This document shows positions 9,019 to 18,767 of a stretch of 47,264 nucleotides of DNA, piece after piece; position 1 is the stretch's first letter, and the number at the start of each line of letters is the position of its first letter. Under the pieces are notes generated by a model, which had not been told where the DNA came from, ran no database searches, and saw nothing but the letters and a program-made list of their open reading frames with translations. The position numbers and the translations under genes were made by a program. The DNA lies in assembly GCF_000613905.1 (NCBI RefSeq), contig NZ_BAJW01000021.1, forward strand, positions 1-47,264, read 5' to 3'. The stretch comes from Acetobacter persici JCM 25330. Lineage in GTDB: Bacteria; Pseudomonadota; Alphaproteobacteria; Acetobacterales; Acetobacteraceae.

Positions 9019-10034
9019 TTAATGTGCAGCCCGTCTCTTCTCATTCTGCCGCTTAATTTCCTCTTCCCGCTCCCGCCGTTTGCGCTCCCGAATTTCATCC
9101 ATATGCGCGCCCAGATGCGCTTCCCCTCGTTCGGCAGCAAGCTGGGCCTGCCGCTCCCGCTCGGCATAACGGGCGCGCTGCTTGTCATCGCGTTCGTTGT
9201 AGCAATGCGGGCAGCTTACCCCATGCTCATAGTGGGGGGAGGTCATTTCCTCAGCGGTCAGCGGCATCCGGCAGGCGTGGCACTGGTCGAGTGACCCCGG
9301 CTCCAGCCCGTGCTTCACCGTAACGCGCTGGTCAAACACAAAACACTCGCCTTCCCACAGGCTCTGCTCCTGAGGAATATTTTCCAGATATTTCAGAATA
9401 CCGCCCTGAAGGTGATAGACCTCGTCCAGCCCTTCAGCTTTTACAAAGGCCGTCGCTTTTTCACAGCGGATCCCCCCGGTGCAGAACATGGCAATGCGCG
9501 GCGTGCGCCCGTCCGCCAGCAGGTCCGCCCGATGCGCGCGGAACCAGTTCGGAAATTCGCGAAACGTCTTGGTTTTCGGGTCAATCGCGCCTCTGAAGGT
9601 GCCTGCGGCCACTTCATAATCATTGCGCGTATCAATCAGGATGGTGTCCGGGTCTTCCAGCAGGGCGTTCCAGTCTTCGGCGGCCACGTAGTGCCCCACG
9701 TCAGAACGCGGGTCGAGCCCCGGCACGCCCATCGTCACAATCTCTTTCTTCAGCCGCACCTTCATGCGCAAAAACGGCATACTGGCGCGCGGGAGAACTT
9801 GACCTCGATTTCCGCACAGCCGGGCAGGGCGCGAATATGCTCCAGCACCGCCGCAATGCCTGCATCCGTGCCAGCAATGGTGCCGTTAAGGCCTTCACGC
9901 GCCAGCAGTAGCGTCCCCTGCACCCCGTTTGCATCACACACTGCCTGTAACGGGCCGCGCAGATCGGCAAAGTTTTCAAACGGCGTAAAGCGATACAGCG
10001 CAGCCACGCAAATCGGCAAAGAGGTCTCAGTCAC
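9019..10034 (-). pseudogene. trhO: tRNA uridine(34) hydroxylase TrhO (rhodanese-like), frameshifted
   Basis: TrhO (YceA family) makes 5-hydroxyuridine at tRNA wobble position 34. The start is GTG at 10034. The N-terminal acylphosphatase-like domain ([28 protein letters not shown]) is followed by the rhodanese domain ([11 protein letters not shown], catalytic loop [20 protein letters not shown]) and a Cys-rich zinc-like segment ([14 protein letters not shown]). The two halves are in different frames and join around 9784-9790, where one base is probably missing, restoring [14 protein letters not shown] in frame. The C-terminal tail is a long charged helix (ERKRRERE). This is a housekeeping gene, so its break supports sequencing error. 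Confidence 0.85.
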
Positions 10035-10076
10035 GGCAGCACCCAGTCCAGAAGTTTGATTGCAGACCCGCCAGAC

Positions 10077-11023
10077 TTACTCCTCCACCCCGGTGCAGGA
10101 CAAGGGGCGCAGTTCAGCCTGCACGGGGGCCACAGGCTGGCGGCGCGTGGCCAGCCAGCACAGGGCAGACCCCGCACAGACAATCAGGCTCCCTTCCCAG
10201 AAGGCCAGAGGCAGAACCGTGTGCAGCATGCTGGCCGCCAGAAGAGCGGAAAAAACCGGGATCAGGTTGGAGGCCGCCGCCAGAACAGTCATGTTGCCGT
10301 ATAAAATGCCCACATTCCATGCCGCATAGCCAAACCCGAGTGCTGCAGCCCCCAGCAGCAGCGTCAGCATCGTATGGAGCGTCAGGTGGACAGACTGGAG
10401 TTCCGCCCCGCCGGTCAGCAGCACATGCCCCCACAGCAGGCACGCCATCAGCGGGAAAAAGACCGTCACCGCGTTCTGCCCTCTGGCCGCGCGCGTCGTC
10501 AGGGAGGAATAGAGGGCCCACAGCACCGCCCCGGTCAGGGACAGACCATAGCTGAGCGGATTATTGAGGATATTCTGCGCAAATGCGGAAAGGCTTGTCC
10601 CGCTCTCCCCGGCCAGAAGGCGGAAAATCCCGGCCAGCGAGAGCAAAACGCTCGGAACAATAAGGATGGTCGCCTTCTTTCCGTTAAACAGGATAGACGC
10701 CACAACCGTAAAAGTGGGCCACAGGTAATTGACCATCCCGACTTCAATAGCCTGCCGTTCCGTGTGCGCGGCCCCGATGGAGCAGATCAGGCACAGCTCA
10801 CAGCCCGTTGCCAGCAGCGTACCCCAGATCAGATAAGATGGCGGAAAACGCCGCAGCCGCGGCACCCCTAGCGTCAGCCAGAGCAGGCCGGAGGCAAGAG
10901 TGTACAGAAGAGCCGGGCCGGTAGTCGGGCCCGGATTTTCCGTAATGGTGCGTATCATGCCCACCACGGCACTCCAGAGCACCACGCAAGAAGGCCGGTC
11001 AGTGTTGCGCCGCGTGGGGACAT
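10077..11023 (-). CDS. yddG: YddG-type EamA/DMT aromatic amino acid exporter
   Basis: This inner-membrane drug/metabolite transporter of about ten helices resembles E. coli YddG closely: VVGMIR near the start, AIEVGMVNYLWP, ILFNGKK, GFGYAAWNVGILYGN and CWLATRR at the end. The expected N-terminus (ATG at 11023, giving SPRGATLTGLLA) is in a different frame from the rest. One missing G near 10985 would join them. The frame as given could instead start at a GTG at 11036. YddG proteins export Phe, Tyr and Trp, and the substrate here is inferred from homology. The gene lies 42 bases beyond the trhO start on the same strand. Confidence 0.85.
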
Positions 11024-11078
11024 CGTGGTTCCGCACTCTCAGAAAGTTTCCGTCCTGATAGCGGTTTTTACCCGGCGT

Positions 11079-11690
11079 TCAATCTTTTTTCTGCGCAGGC
11101 TGCGCCACCCGCCAGACCTGCACGGCTTCCAGCGTTTTCTGCACATGCGTTTCCGGGTCGCCGGAGGTATAGCTCAGCACAATCCGGCCCTCGGGCGTGA
11201 TGACAAAGGATGTGCGGGTGGAGAGTACAAAGTCCCCCTGCGTTTTCTGGCTGTCATATAAACCGGCCACTTTCGCACCGGGGTCCGCCAGCACAGGGAA
11301 GGCACTGCGGCACTCTTCCTTGGAAAATTCCGCCACGCGCTCACTGTTGCCCGCCGTCACGCCCACCACGGTCGCGCCCAGCTTCTGAAAGGTCGGGATC
11401 GCCTCCGCAAAAGCATGCGCCTCCAGCGTGCAGCCACTGGTAAACGCGGCGGGGAAGAAATAGAGCACCACCGGCCCCTTCTTCAGTTCTTCCTTCAGTG
11501 AGAATTTAATGGGCTTCCCGCCCAGCGCGCCGTCCAGTGTAAAGTCCGGGGCCGTCACACCATTGGCCAGCGCCGCGTGCGCAGCAGGCGTCAGGGCATC
11601 CGCACCCAGCACGGCAGACCCGGCCAGCATCGGGGCAATAAGCGCCAGCCGCGCAAGGCGGCGCATCGGTGTCACAAGACGAGTCATCAT
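11079..11690 (-). CDS. Exported peroxiredoxin (AhpC/TSA family)
   Basis: This is a thiol peroxidase of about 203 residues. It has a Sec signal peptide (hydrophobic core to AAHA, about residues 10-37), so it probably acts in the periplasm. The peroxidatic cysteine is in FTSGCTLEA, a second cysteine in KEECRSAFPV follows, and the end PETHVQKTLE matches peroxiredoxins. The ATG at 11690 (followed by a second ATG) has GGAG just upstream. An upstream start at 11702 would precede the ribosome site. It is one of three antioxidant genes lying between phage structural modules, with sodC and katE. Confidence 0.85.
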   Translation of the reverse strand: MMTRLVTPMRRLARLALIAPMLAGSAVLGADALTPAAHAALANGVTAPDFTLDGALGGKPIKFSLKEELKKGPVVLYFFPAAFTSGCTLEAHAFAEAIPTFQKLGATVVGVTAGNSERVAEFSKEECRSAFPVLADPGAKVAGLYDSQKTQGDFVLSTRTSFVITPEGRIVLSYTSGDPETHVQKTLEAVQVWRVAQPAQKKD

Positions 11691-11702
11691 AAAACTCCGC
11701 AT

Positions 11703-12060
11703 GTCGTTGCAGGACAAAAAGGACAAACGCTCAGGCGCACACACCGGTTCACAGCAGACCTCCCAGGCCAAACCCCGCAGGCAGATCCCGCCGCAAACCC
11801 GGCAGGCAAACCGCACGGGCACACCACACAGGCAAACCAGACAAGCCACCCCGCATACTGGCGCACACCCTGAGCCATCACAGCCGCATCTCAAACCGCT
11901 GCCTCTGGCCGCCACACTGGCACAGCGCCCGGCGGGACGCTATTTTTTCAGCAGGGCAACCGCACCCCAGACGCAGGGCTGACGCAGAATCGTCACTTGA
12001 GGCTCTTCCTTTTTTCTGCCCATGCTGCATAGGTGAAGGGTCAGTTAAAGGATGAAGACC
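11703..12060. other. Non-coding stretch between prx and the acidic protein gene
   Basis: This divergent intergenic region of about 358 bases is CA-rich and contains degenerate copies of a GGCAAACC-like unit between about 11765 and 11850. I see no convincing promoter, RNA or gene. A minus-strand open frame across it is only the shadow of the acidic gene. Confidence 0.4.
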
Positions 12061-12336
12061 ATGAGCGATGATATCATCAGCGACGAAAACGAAGTGATCG
12101 TCGGCTACCTCGTGCAGCGTGAAGACGAGGACGGCGACGTGACGTTCTGGGACCCGCGCAACGAGTGGCAGGAAGACCCCAACGAAGGCAAGTTCTACGA
12201 AAGCGAGGACGAAGCCAACGCAGACGCCAAAGCTCTTCAGGAAGGTGACAGCGCAACCATCACGGTTGAACTGGTCTATGAAGATGATGAAGACCCTGAA
12301 GAGGACACTGAGGAAGGCGCGGAAGACAAAGCCTAA
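12061..12336 (+). CDS. Small strongly acidic protein, unknown function
   Basis: The protein is about 91 residues. I start it at the second ATG (12061), because AAAGGA at 12047-12052 then has ideal spacing. An ATG at 12052 overlaps that site. The first 60 residues look folded (VIVGYLVQREDEDGDVTFWDP, KFYESEDEANADAKALQ). The last 20 are almost all Glu/Asp. The pI must be extremely low. There is no signal peptide and no recognised family. Convergent with sodC. It could be a DNA-mimic-like or ion-binding protein, but nothing in the sequence proves either. Confidence 0.7.
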   Translation: MSDDIISDENEVIVGYLVQREDEDGDVTFWDPRNEWQEDPNEGKFYESEDEANADAKALQEGDSATITVELVYEDDEDPEEDTEEGAEDKA

Positions 12337-12403
12337 TCCCTCAGAATCTTTCTTCACCCCCGTCAGACACAGAGCTTTTGTGTCCTCAGGGCAGGGCGAA
12401 AAA

Positions 12404-12431
12404 GCACGGGGCGCTTACCGGCGTCCCGTGC
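12404..12431. terminator. Possible bidirectional terminator between the acidic gene and sodC
   Basis: GCACGGG (12404-12410) and CCCGTGC (12425-12431) form a 7-bp GC-rich stem with a 14-base loop. A-rich bases precede it and CGCTCTTT follows it, between two convergent genes. A second weak hairpin (GACACA/TGTGTC, 12366-12384) lies just before. Confidence 0.45.
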
Positions 12432-12485
12432 CGCTCTTTCCCGCGCCTCCCTTTTTCGGCGCGCCAATGGCTGCCAGAGCCGCGT

Positions 12486-13025
12486 TCAGGAATCCGCTTT
12501 CAGCACCGCACAGGCCACCCGGTCGCCAGACCCGCCAATCGGCTGCGTCGTGTAATCATCAGGGTGCGCATGGATCACCAGTGCTGCGCCGCCATTCTCC
12601 AGCAAGGCTGCCCGCGTGGTGCCGGGTTTGAGAGAAACCAGCGTAGAATAGAGTTCCACCGTCGCCTGACCATCCGGCCCGATATACAGGTTCGGTAAAT
12701 CTCCGTTATCATTTGCATTTTCATGCAGAAGACCATGCACCACCGGCTTGGTGGTATGCACATGCGCGCCCGCGCTGGTAAATTTCGGGGCTTCACAGCT
12801 CGCTTTTTCATGGAAATGCATCCCATGCCAGCCCGGCGTGAGGTTACGCGCGTTCACCCGTAGCAGCACGCCGCCCGGTGCATTTGTCACCGTCACAGTG
12901 CCCACATTCGCACCGTCCGTGCCCACCAGCGTCCCGGTGGCGGTCTCCGCCGCACGGGCCAGAGGGGATGCCATAACGCCCAGCAGCAGTCCCGCTGCCA
13001 GTGCTTTTGTCAAACCTGTTTTCAT
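12486..13025 (-). CDS. sodC: Periplasmic Cu/Zn superoxide dismutase
   Basis: SodC dismutates superoxide in the periplasm. Residues 1-25 are a Sec signal peptide (cleavage near ARAAE). The mature domain has the copper/zinc ligand region GMHFHEKASC, GAHVH, VVHG, the GDLPNLYIG segment, VIHAHPDDY and the closing GDRVACAVL, whose Cys pairs with the Cys in EKASC. The length of about 179 residues fits. ATG at 13025 is chosen, since an in-frame start at 13058 would place charged residues before the signal peptide. It sits directly upstream, on the opposite strand, of the phage portal gene. Confidence 0.92.
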   Translation of the reverse strand: MKTGLTKALAAGLLLGVMASPLARAAETATGTLVGTDGANVGTVTVTNAPGGVLLRVNARNLTPGWHGMHFHEKASCEAPKFTSAGAHVHTTKPVVHGLLHENANDNGDLPNLYIGPDGQATVELYSTLVSLKPGTTRAALLENGGAALVIHAHPDDYTTQPIGGSGDRVACAVLKADS

Positions 13026-13323
13026 ACCGGCTGTTCCTTCAATTCTGACAATCCGCAAACCGTAACCCGCTTACAGGCTTCGGGTTCCGTCGCCTACGTT
13101 TTTGTGAGCGCACCACCCCGCACACGCTCCAGCCTCCCTCTGCTCCGGAGACCTCCCCCATGCCCCGCCCGCCCTTCCTGTCCCGCTGGCTCCCGGCCCG
13201 CGCCCGGTCTCCCGAACATGTCCCATCTCCGGTGCGCTCCCCCTCAGATCCCGCAGCAGCCTGATCTCCTCTGCAACTCGCCCATCAGGTCTCTCACTCA
13301 CCCCATCCCCAGTCCTACCCTAT

Positions 13324-14811
13324 GTGCCACCTCCAGCACCTTCTGCCGCCCGACAGGAACCGCGCCTCAGCTTTCCGCTTGCCCCGCCCAGCCCCCCTCT
13401 CAGCCCGCTTTCCGCCAGTCCGAACGCCCCTCACGGCATTGGTCCGCGTGACATGGCGGAAACCCTGCGTGTGCAAAGCCTTCCGCCACAGGCAGACATC
13501 TTCCGGCCCTACCAGCCGCCCAGAGGCGTGCGCGGTGATGGCCGCACCCATCTGGCGATGGACGGCACCGCTTCCACCAGTCCCGGCCTGCTCGGCTGGC
13601 TGAGGCAGGCGGTGGCGGAGGGCGTGGCCTTCCCCGGTTATCCCCGTCTGGCAGAAATGTCCCAGCGGGCCGAATACCGGCATATGGTGGAGGTCATCGC
13701 GGCGGAGGCCACGCGGGAATGGATCACCTTCCGCGCACGAGGCACGGCGGACAAAAAGCAGCGCCTTGCGGATCTGGAGCGTGAGTTCATTCGCCTGAAC
13801 GTGCGGGATGTCCTGCGCCGCATGGCGGAGTATGATGGCTATTACGGCATGGGCCTGCTCTATGTGGATACCGGCCAGCCCCGCACCGGCAGCGGGCTGG
13901 AAGCCCCTTTGCTGCTCCGGCCGGAAACCTTCCGCAAAGGCTCCCTCCGTGCCCTCGTGCCGATCGAACCCGTCTGGACCACGCCGGACCAGTATGACAC
14001 CACAAACCCTCTCAGTGCCGAGTTCTACCAGCCCTCCCGCTGGTGGGTGCAGGGCGGCCTGTTGCACAGCACACGGTTGTTGCAGTTCATCTCGCGCCCT
14101 GTGCCGGATCTGCTGAAACCCGCTTATAATTTCGGCGGGTTGTCGCTCTCACAAATGGCCCGCCCAGCGGTGGACAACTGGCTGCGCACCCGCCAGTCCG
14201 TGTCAGACCTGCTCAATGCGTTCTCCATCGTGGCCCTCTCCACCGATATGTCCGCCTACGCGCAGGACCCGGAGGGTCTCCTCAGTCGCGTCGAAGCCTT
14301 CAACCGCTTCCGCTCCAATCGCGGCACCTTCGTGCTGGATAAAGACCGGGAAAAACTGGAGCTTCTGGCAGCCCCCCTCGCCGGGCTGGACCGCCTGCAA
14401 GCGCAGGCACAGGAGCAGATGTGCGCGGTGGCGCAGGAGCCGCTGGTCAAATTCACCGGCATCACCCCCAGCGGCCTGAACGCCTCAGCAGACGGAGAAA
14501 TCCGCGTTTTCTATGACCGCGTGCACGCATTTCAGGAAACACTCTACCGCAAAAACCTGACCACCATCCTGCACATGGTCATGCTCAACCTGTGGGGCGA
14601 GATTGACGCGGAGATCGACTTCACCTTCGTCTCCCTCTGGCAGATGGATGAACTCTCCCGCGCCACACTCCAGAAAACCCGTGCGGATATCGACGCCCAG
14701 AACATCCGCTCCGGCATCATCACCCCCACGGAAGCCCGCTCCCGCACCGCGCATGACACCAGCGGCCAGTACGCCGCCGTCAATCTTGCAGGCGCACCCC
14801 CGGCGGCCTGA
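13324..14811 (+). CDS. Phage portal protein (DUF1073 family)
   Basis: This is the head-tail connector through which DNA is packaged. The conserved core runs from about 13485 to 14770: YRHMVEVIAAEATREWITF, YDGYYGMGLLYVD, FISRPVPDLLKPAYNFGGLS, EQMCAVAQEPLVKFTGITPSGLNA and LQKTRADIDAQNI, all typical of DUF1073 portals. Where translation starts is unclear. GTG at 13324 and ATG at 13453 lack ribosome sites. An ATG at 13160 has GGAG upstream and encodes a plausible basic N-terminus in the other frame, stopping at 13264, so a missing base near 13250-13265 could make the true start 13160. Followed closely by the DUF2213 gene. Confidence 0.85.
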   Translation: MPPPAPSAARQEPRLSFPLAPPSPPLSPLSASPNAPHGIGPRDMAETLRVQSLPPQADIFRPYQPPRGVRGDGRTHLAMDGTASTSPGLLGWLRQAVAEGVAFPGYPRLAEMSQRAEYRHMVEVIAAEATREWITFRARGTADKKQRLADLEREFIRLNVRDVLRRMAEYDGYYGMGLLYVDTGQPRTGSGLEAPLLLRPETFRKGSLRALVPIEPVWTTPDQYDTTNPLSAEFYQPSRWWVQGGLLHSTRLLQFISRPVPDLLKPAYNFGGLSLSQMARPAVDNWLRTRQSVSDLLNAFSIVALSTDMSAYAQDPEGLLSRVEAFNRFRSNRGTFVLDKDREKLELLAAPLAGLDRLQAQAQEQMCAVAQEPLVKFTGITPSGLNASADGEIRVFYDRVHAFQETLYRKNLTTILHMVMLNLWGEIDAEIDFTFVSLWQMDELSRATLQKTRADIDAQNIRSGIITPTEARSRTAHDTSGQYAAVNLAGAPPAA

Positions 14812-14906
14812 ACACGCCTCCCGGCACGGTCCGGGTCACACTCCCCAAAGCTACCCACGCTCCGGGGTAGACGACCTTTCCCCAAAATCCCGAGACAGGA
14901 CAAAGC

Positions 14907-16217
14907 ATGACCCCGCCTGACCCGCCTGCTCAGCCTCAGCTTCCCGCCAGTTCCGGGTCCCCTCCCAGCCAGACGCCCGGCCCGTTCGCCCACCGCGCTT
15001 CAACATCAGCATCCGCACCCTCTCTTATGTCCAATCACACCGCAGATCCTGTTCCAGTCCCCTCCATTCTTCGCAGTGCCGGTGCTCTTTGCACGCTAGA
15101 GCCTTCCTTCGGTAAAGGGCGGGACGCCGTGGTGCTCGCGCTGGACCGTTCCGTACGCCGCACCGATGTCGATGGGCACCTCCACATTGCCCGCTGCATC
15201 CTCTCCGCTGCCACGGTCTGCCCCTATTACGGGTCGGAAATCCCCGGCGCACAGGCTCTGGGGCTGGAGCCGGATACGCTGTATCAGGTCTATCGGGACC
15301 CAGACGCTCTTGCCCGCGCCGCGGCCAGTATGGCGGGCAAACCCATCCTCATGCAGCACCAGCCCGTCTCCGCGCAGGACCACCCCAAAGAAATCACAGT
15401 AGGCGCCGTCGGGAGCGATGTCCGGTTTGAAAACCCAAACCTGATCGGCAGCCTGACAGTGTGGGACCAGTCCGCCATTGCCGCCATAGAAAGCGGCCAG
15501 CAACGCGCCGTTTCAGCAGGCTACCGCTACCGCGCCATCCCACAGGGCGGCGTGCACGGTGGCATGCCCTACAGCCTGACCATGACAGACATCACGTTCA
15601 ACCACCTCGCCCTCGTCACGCAACCACGCGTGAAAACCGCCATTATTGGTGATTCCGCTCCCGCACTCCACAGGGATCATGCGTCCATGACACACCCCAC
15701 ACTCCCGCCGTCAGAACAGACACAGCCGAGTCCGGAAAAAACGGAAAACCCCTTGTCTGTTCCAAACGGTTCCTCCAGTCGTCCGCAGGTGGTCCTTCCC
15801 GCCAGCCCCGGCACACAGCCCTCCGCACTGTCTGCCACGCCGCCAACGCCGCAGCCTTCCGGCTCCCCGACCACCGCACCCGCTCCACTTCCCATCACAA
15901 TGGACGCCGCCCTCACACAGGCCGTCCAGCAGGCGGAAGCGGAGGTCATTCGTCGGATGGAAGCGCTCCATACCGCCCGCGCCGCCGTGCGCCCGTTTGT
16001 GGGGGATGTGACGATGGACAGCGCCACCGCTGTCTACGGCTTCGCCCTCCGTGAACAGGGCATGGACCTCACCGGTCTGCCGGAAGAGGCTTACAGGCCC
16101 CTGTTCCAGCAGGTCGCACGCCTGACGGAAAAAGCAGCCCCGCTCGGGATGGATGCCGAAAAAACCGTCTCTTTTCGTGACACGTTCGGCCTTGGCCGCA
16201 TTACGGTGAAAGCATAA
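14907..16217 (+). CDS. DUF2213 phage protein (prohead protease/scaffold-like)
   Basis: The protein is about 436 residues, with ATG at 14907 after an AGGA site. After a Pro/Ser-rich N-terminus of about 50 residues, residues 55-250 match DUF2213: [73 protein letters not shown]. The rest is a Pro/Ser/Thr-rich linker and a helical C-terminus (residues 330-436), as in fused protease-scaffold proteins that shape the prohead. It sits between portal and capsid genes, where such proteins are found. Protease activity is inferred from family and position. Confidence 0.82.
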   Translation: MTPPDPPAQPQLPASSGSPPSQTPGPFAHRASTSASAPSLMSNHTADPVPVPSILRSAGALCTLEPSFGKGRDAVVLALDRSVRRTDVDGHLHIARCILSAATVCPYYGSEIPGAQALGLEPDTLYQVYRDPDALARAAASMAGKPILMQHQPVSAQDHPKEITVGAVGSDVRFENPNLIGSLTVWDQSAIAAIESGQQRAVSAGYRYRAIPQGGVHGGMPYSLTMTDITFNHLALVTQPRVKTAIIGDSAPALHRDHASMTHPTLPPSEQTQPSPEKTENPLSVPNGSSSRPQVVLPASPGTQPSALSATPPTPQPSGSPTTAPAPLPITMDAALTQAVQQAEAEVIRRMEALHTARAAVRPFVGDVTMDSATAVYGFALREQGMDLTGLPEEAYRPLFQQVARLTEKAAPLGMDAEKTVSFRDTFGLGRITVKA

Positions 16218-16220
16218 TTC

Positions 16221-16724
16221 ATGGCTTTTCAGACACAGATCAACACCCAGCCCGCCCCCGGCCTGCCGGGAGATTTCGCATCCCTCAACCCCACAGCCAC
16301 CTTTCCGGCAGGGGAGGGCGCTCTGGTCGCCGCAGCCGGAGGGTGCACCATCGGCGCGTTCGGCTGGGTGCAGACAGATGGTCGCAGCGTGGCCAACGCG
16401 CCCGCCAGCGGCACCACCACCGCGCCGGACGGCTTCGTGCATCGGGACCTTTCAGGCCAGATCAGCAGCCTGTTTGATGAAAGTAGCCTGACCATCCCTC
16501 AGGGTTTTCCGGTCAGCCTGTTCACGGCGGGGGATTTCTGGGCCACCAGCACCACCGCCGCCACGCCGGGGCAGGCCGTGTTTGCCGCCACAACAGATGG
16601 CAGTCTGAGCACCGCCGCAGCCGGAACCACCGTCTCCGGTGCCGTGCAGACCCGTTTTTACGTCGCCTCGGCTGGTGCTGCGGGTGACCTTGTCAAAATC
16701 TCAAGCTGGAGCCACGCTGTATGA
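16221..16724 (+). CDS. Phage structural cement/decoration protein (gp24/DUF2190-like)
   Basis: The protein is about 167 residues, Gly/Ala/Thr-rich and beta-predicted, and starts 3 bases after the DUF2213 stop. Features such as QTQINTQPAPGLPGDFAS, GGCTIGAFGWVQTDG and FYVASAGAAGDLVKIS are typical of the small capsid cement proteins encoded just before DUF2184 capsids. It overlaps the capsid start by 4 bases (ATGA). Expected role: clamping the expanded capsid lattice. Confidence 0.75.
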   Translation: MAFQTQINTQPAPGLPGDFASLNPTATFPAGEGALVAAAGGCTIGAFGWVQTDGRSVANAPASGTTTAPDGFVHRDLSGQISSLFDESSLTIPQGFPVSLFTAGDFWATSTTAATPGQAVFAATTDGSLSTAAAGTTVSGAVQTRFYVASAGAAGDLVKISSWSHAV

Positions 16725-17756
16725 GCGATTTTACAACACATCTGGCGGAACTCAATCGCCTCGGTTTCATCATGCCGGAAGCACGCGGCATGATCGCCAA
16801 TAGCCTGCTTGCGTCGGATGCGCTGGCGCAGGACGCCCAGCCAGCGCTGTCCACCACCGCCAGCGGCGGCATCCCGGCCTTCATGAGCGCATGGTCGATC
16901 CGGCCCTTATCAAGGTCGCCTTCGCCCCCATGCGCGCGGCGGAACTGCTGGGCGAGGTCCGTAAGGGGGACTGGGTGACCCGCACCGCCATTTTCCCGAT
17001 GATCGAGACAACCGGCGAGGTCTCCAGCTATGGTGACTGGAACGGCAACGGTCAGGTCAGCCTGAACCCCACGTACCCGGACCGCCAGTCCTACCATTAT
17101 CAGGTGTTCGTCTCGTGGGGGGAAATGGAACTGGCTCTGGCCGGTCAGGCCCGCCTCCAGTGGGCCGCCAGCCTGCGGGAAGCCGCGGCGCTCAAGCTGA
17201 ACAAGTTCCAGAACCAGACTTATTTTTTCGGGATCAACGGCCTGCGCCTGTATGGGTATCTGAATGACCCGCGCCTGCCTGCCGCCATCACACCCGCCAT
17301 CAAGGCCGCAGGCGGCACCGGCTGGGCGCCGCCACGCCGGAAGAACGGCAGGATGATGTCATTGCCCTCATCAACCAGCTCCGCAGCCAGACCGCCGGGC
17401 TAGTGGATACGGAAACCCCGATGGTTCTCGGCCTGTCCCCCACGCGCATGGGCCTGCTGACCCGCCGTAACAGTTTCGGCCTGTCTGCGGCCTCCCTCCT
17501 GAAAGATACCTATCCCAACCTGCGTTTTGTGCAGGCGGTCGAGTATGGGGATGCCGCGGGCAGCACCACTCAGACCATGCAGATCATGGCCGAGCATGTC
17601 GGCGCACAGAAAACGGCAGAAACTGCCTTTACAGAAAAACTCCGTACCCACGCCGTGGTGACGGACGCCTCCGCATGGAAGCAGAAACTCTCTCAGGGCA
17701 CATGGGGCGCCATCATCTACGTCCCCGCAGGCATCGCCACCATGGCTGGCCTGTAA
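16721..17756 (+). pseudogene. Major capsid protein (DUF2184), two frameshifts
   Basis: This is an HK97-fold-type major capsid protein of the DUF2184 family, about 345 residues after repair. The first part (HLAELNRLGFIMPEARG) runs to TGG at 16892. The next frame gives VDPALIKVAFAPMRAAELLGE, GEVSSYGDWNGNG, YHYQVFVSWGEMELA and YFFGINGLRLYGYLNDP. A second shift in 17325-17332 leads to the third frame with QDDVIALINQL, TPMVLGLSPTRM and YPNLRFVQAVEYGD, ending GIATMAGL at 17756. Both breaks are repaired by adding one base, for example G at 16893. All conserved parts remain, so the gene is unlikely to have been long inactive. It follows the cement protein with a 4-base overlap. Confidence 0.85.
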
Positions 17757-17815
17757 AAACCGTTCCCGTATCCGCCTTCTTTTCTCATACCCTCACTGCA
17801 AGGAAACATCCCGGC

Positions 17816-18136
17816 ATGGCCACACCCTCCACCGTCACTATTGGCTGCAAACTGCCCAACGGCCTCGTGCTGTCACTGGGGGAAGCCCGGCATGAACTGG
17901 CGGGCACCCGCGCTTCCGCCGTGATCGGCGGCTACGGCCTGACCCCCATCCCGGCAGAGTTCTGGGCCGCGTGGTCCCGCGCCTATGCGGAGTACCCGCT
18001 GCTGAAAAACGGCCTGATCTTCGCGCAGACAACGCTTGAAAAAGCCACCGGACAGGCGCGGGAACAGGCCGCCCTGCGCACCGGCACGGAACCGCTCAAC
18101 CCCGCCACACCCGCTCCCGGCATCACCCCGGCCTGA
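17816..18136 (+). CDS. Small phage protein after the capsid gene, unknown function
   Basis: The protein is about 106 residues, starting at ATG 17816 with AAGGA upstream (17800-17804). The first 70 residues appear folded: VTIGCKLPNGLVLSLGE, GGYGLTPIPAEFWAAWSR, YPLLKNGLIFAQ. The C-terminus is Ala/Pro-rich and loose. Proteins of this size and shape lie between DUF2184 capsid and DUF4054 genes in related prophages. No function can be read from the sequence. Confidence 0.7.
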   Translation: MATPSTVTIGCKLPNGLVLSLGEARHELAGTRASAVIGGYGLTPIPAEFWAAWSRAYAEYPLLKNGLIFAQTTLEKATGQAREQAALRTGTEPLNPATPAPGITPA

Positions 18137-18191
18137 AGGGCGGGGGCGGCTCCATCTCTATTCCCAGCCAGTTCCGTAAAGGAAAGTCCCA

Positions 18192-18662
18192 ATGCCCTCC
18201 GTGCTGTTTGACGCGCAGGTCTGGCAAACCCGCTACCCCGCGCTCTTTGCCACCGTCGGGGCAGAGGGCGCACAGGCCTGTTTTGATCAGGCCAGCCTGT
18301 TTTTAGCGAATGACGAAACCTCACCCGTCAGCAACCTCTCCCGCCGCGCCATCCTGCTGGGGCTGATCACGGCCCATCTGGCGCAACTGGGGTTCGGAGC
18401 AGGCGGGGCACTTGCTTCCAGCGCTTCCTCCACCTCCGGTCTGTCCGCGTCTTCCGGCATGGAGCAGCCCACACTGGTTGGCCGCATTACGTCCGCCCGT
18501 ATGGGCAGCGTCGCGGTAGAGGCGGACATGGGGCCAGTCACGGCCTCTCAGTCCTGGTGGACGCAAACGCCTTATGGTGCCGCCTACTGGGCGGCCACGT
18601 CGTTCCTGCGCACCGCCCGCTACGTGCCGGGTTCCCCGCAAATCCCGCTGTCATGGCCATAG
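18192..18662 (+). CDS. DUF4054 phage head-tail connector-like protein
   Basis: The protein is about 156 residues. The ATG at 18192 has AAAGGAAAG just upstream. DUF4054 features are visible: [45 protein letters not shown], then after a Ser-rich loop [32 protein letters not shown] and the terminal YVPGSP. These proteins occupy the connector/adaptor place in contractile phages. It is in the normal order between capsid and neck genes. Confidence 0.82.
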   Translation: MPSVLFDAQVWQTRYPALFATVGAEGAQACFDQASLFLANDETSPVSNLSRRAILLGLITAHLAQLGFGAGGALASSASSTSGLSASSGMEQPTLVGRITSARMGSVAVEADMGPVTASQSWWTQTPYGAAYWAATSFLRTARYVPGSPQIPLSWP

Positions 18663-18767
18663 CAGACGCGCCTCATATCGCCGCACCCCACAGCGTCTCA
18701 GCCGATTTCGGTCAGACGGATTTACACCCGTTTCCCTAAAATCGTAGTCAAAGAAAGCCCTGCTTTC

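Noticed and set aside
11878..12357. 159-residue minus-strand frame over the acidic gene, with hydrophobic stretches
   Set aside because: Its hydrophobic segments are the antisense of GAA/GAC-rich codons; the plus-strand gene has a good ribosome site.
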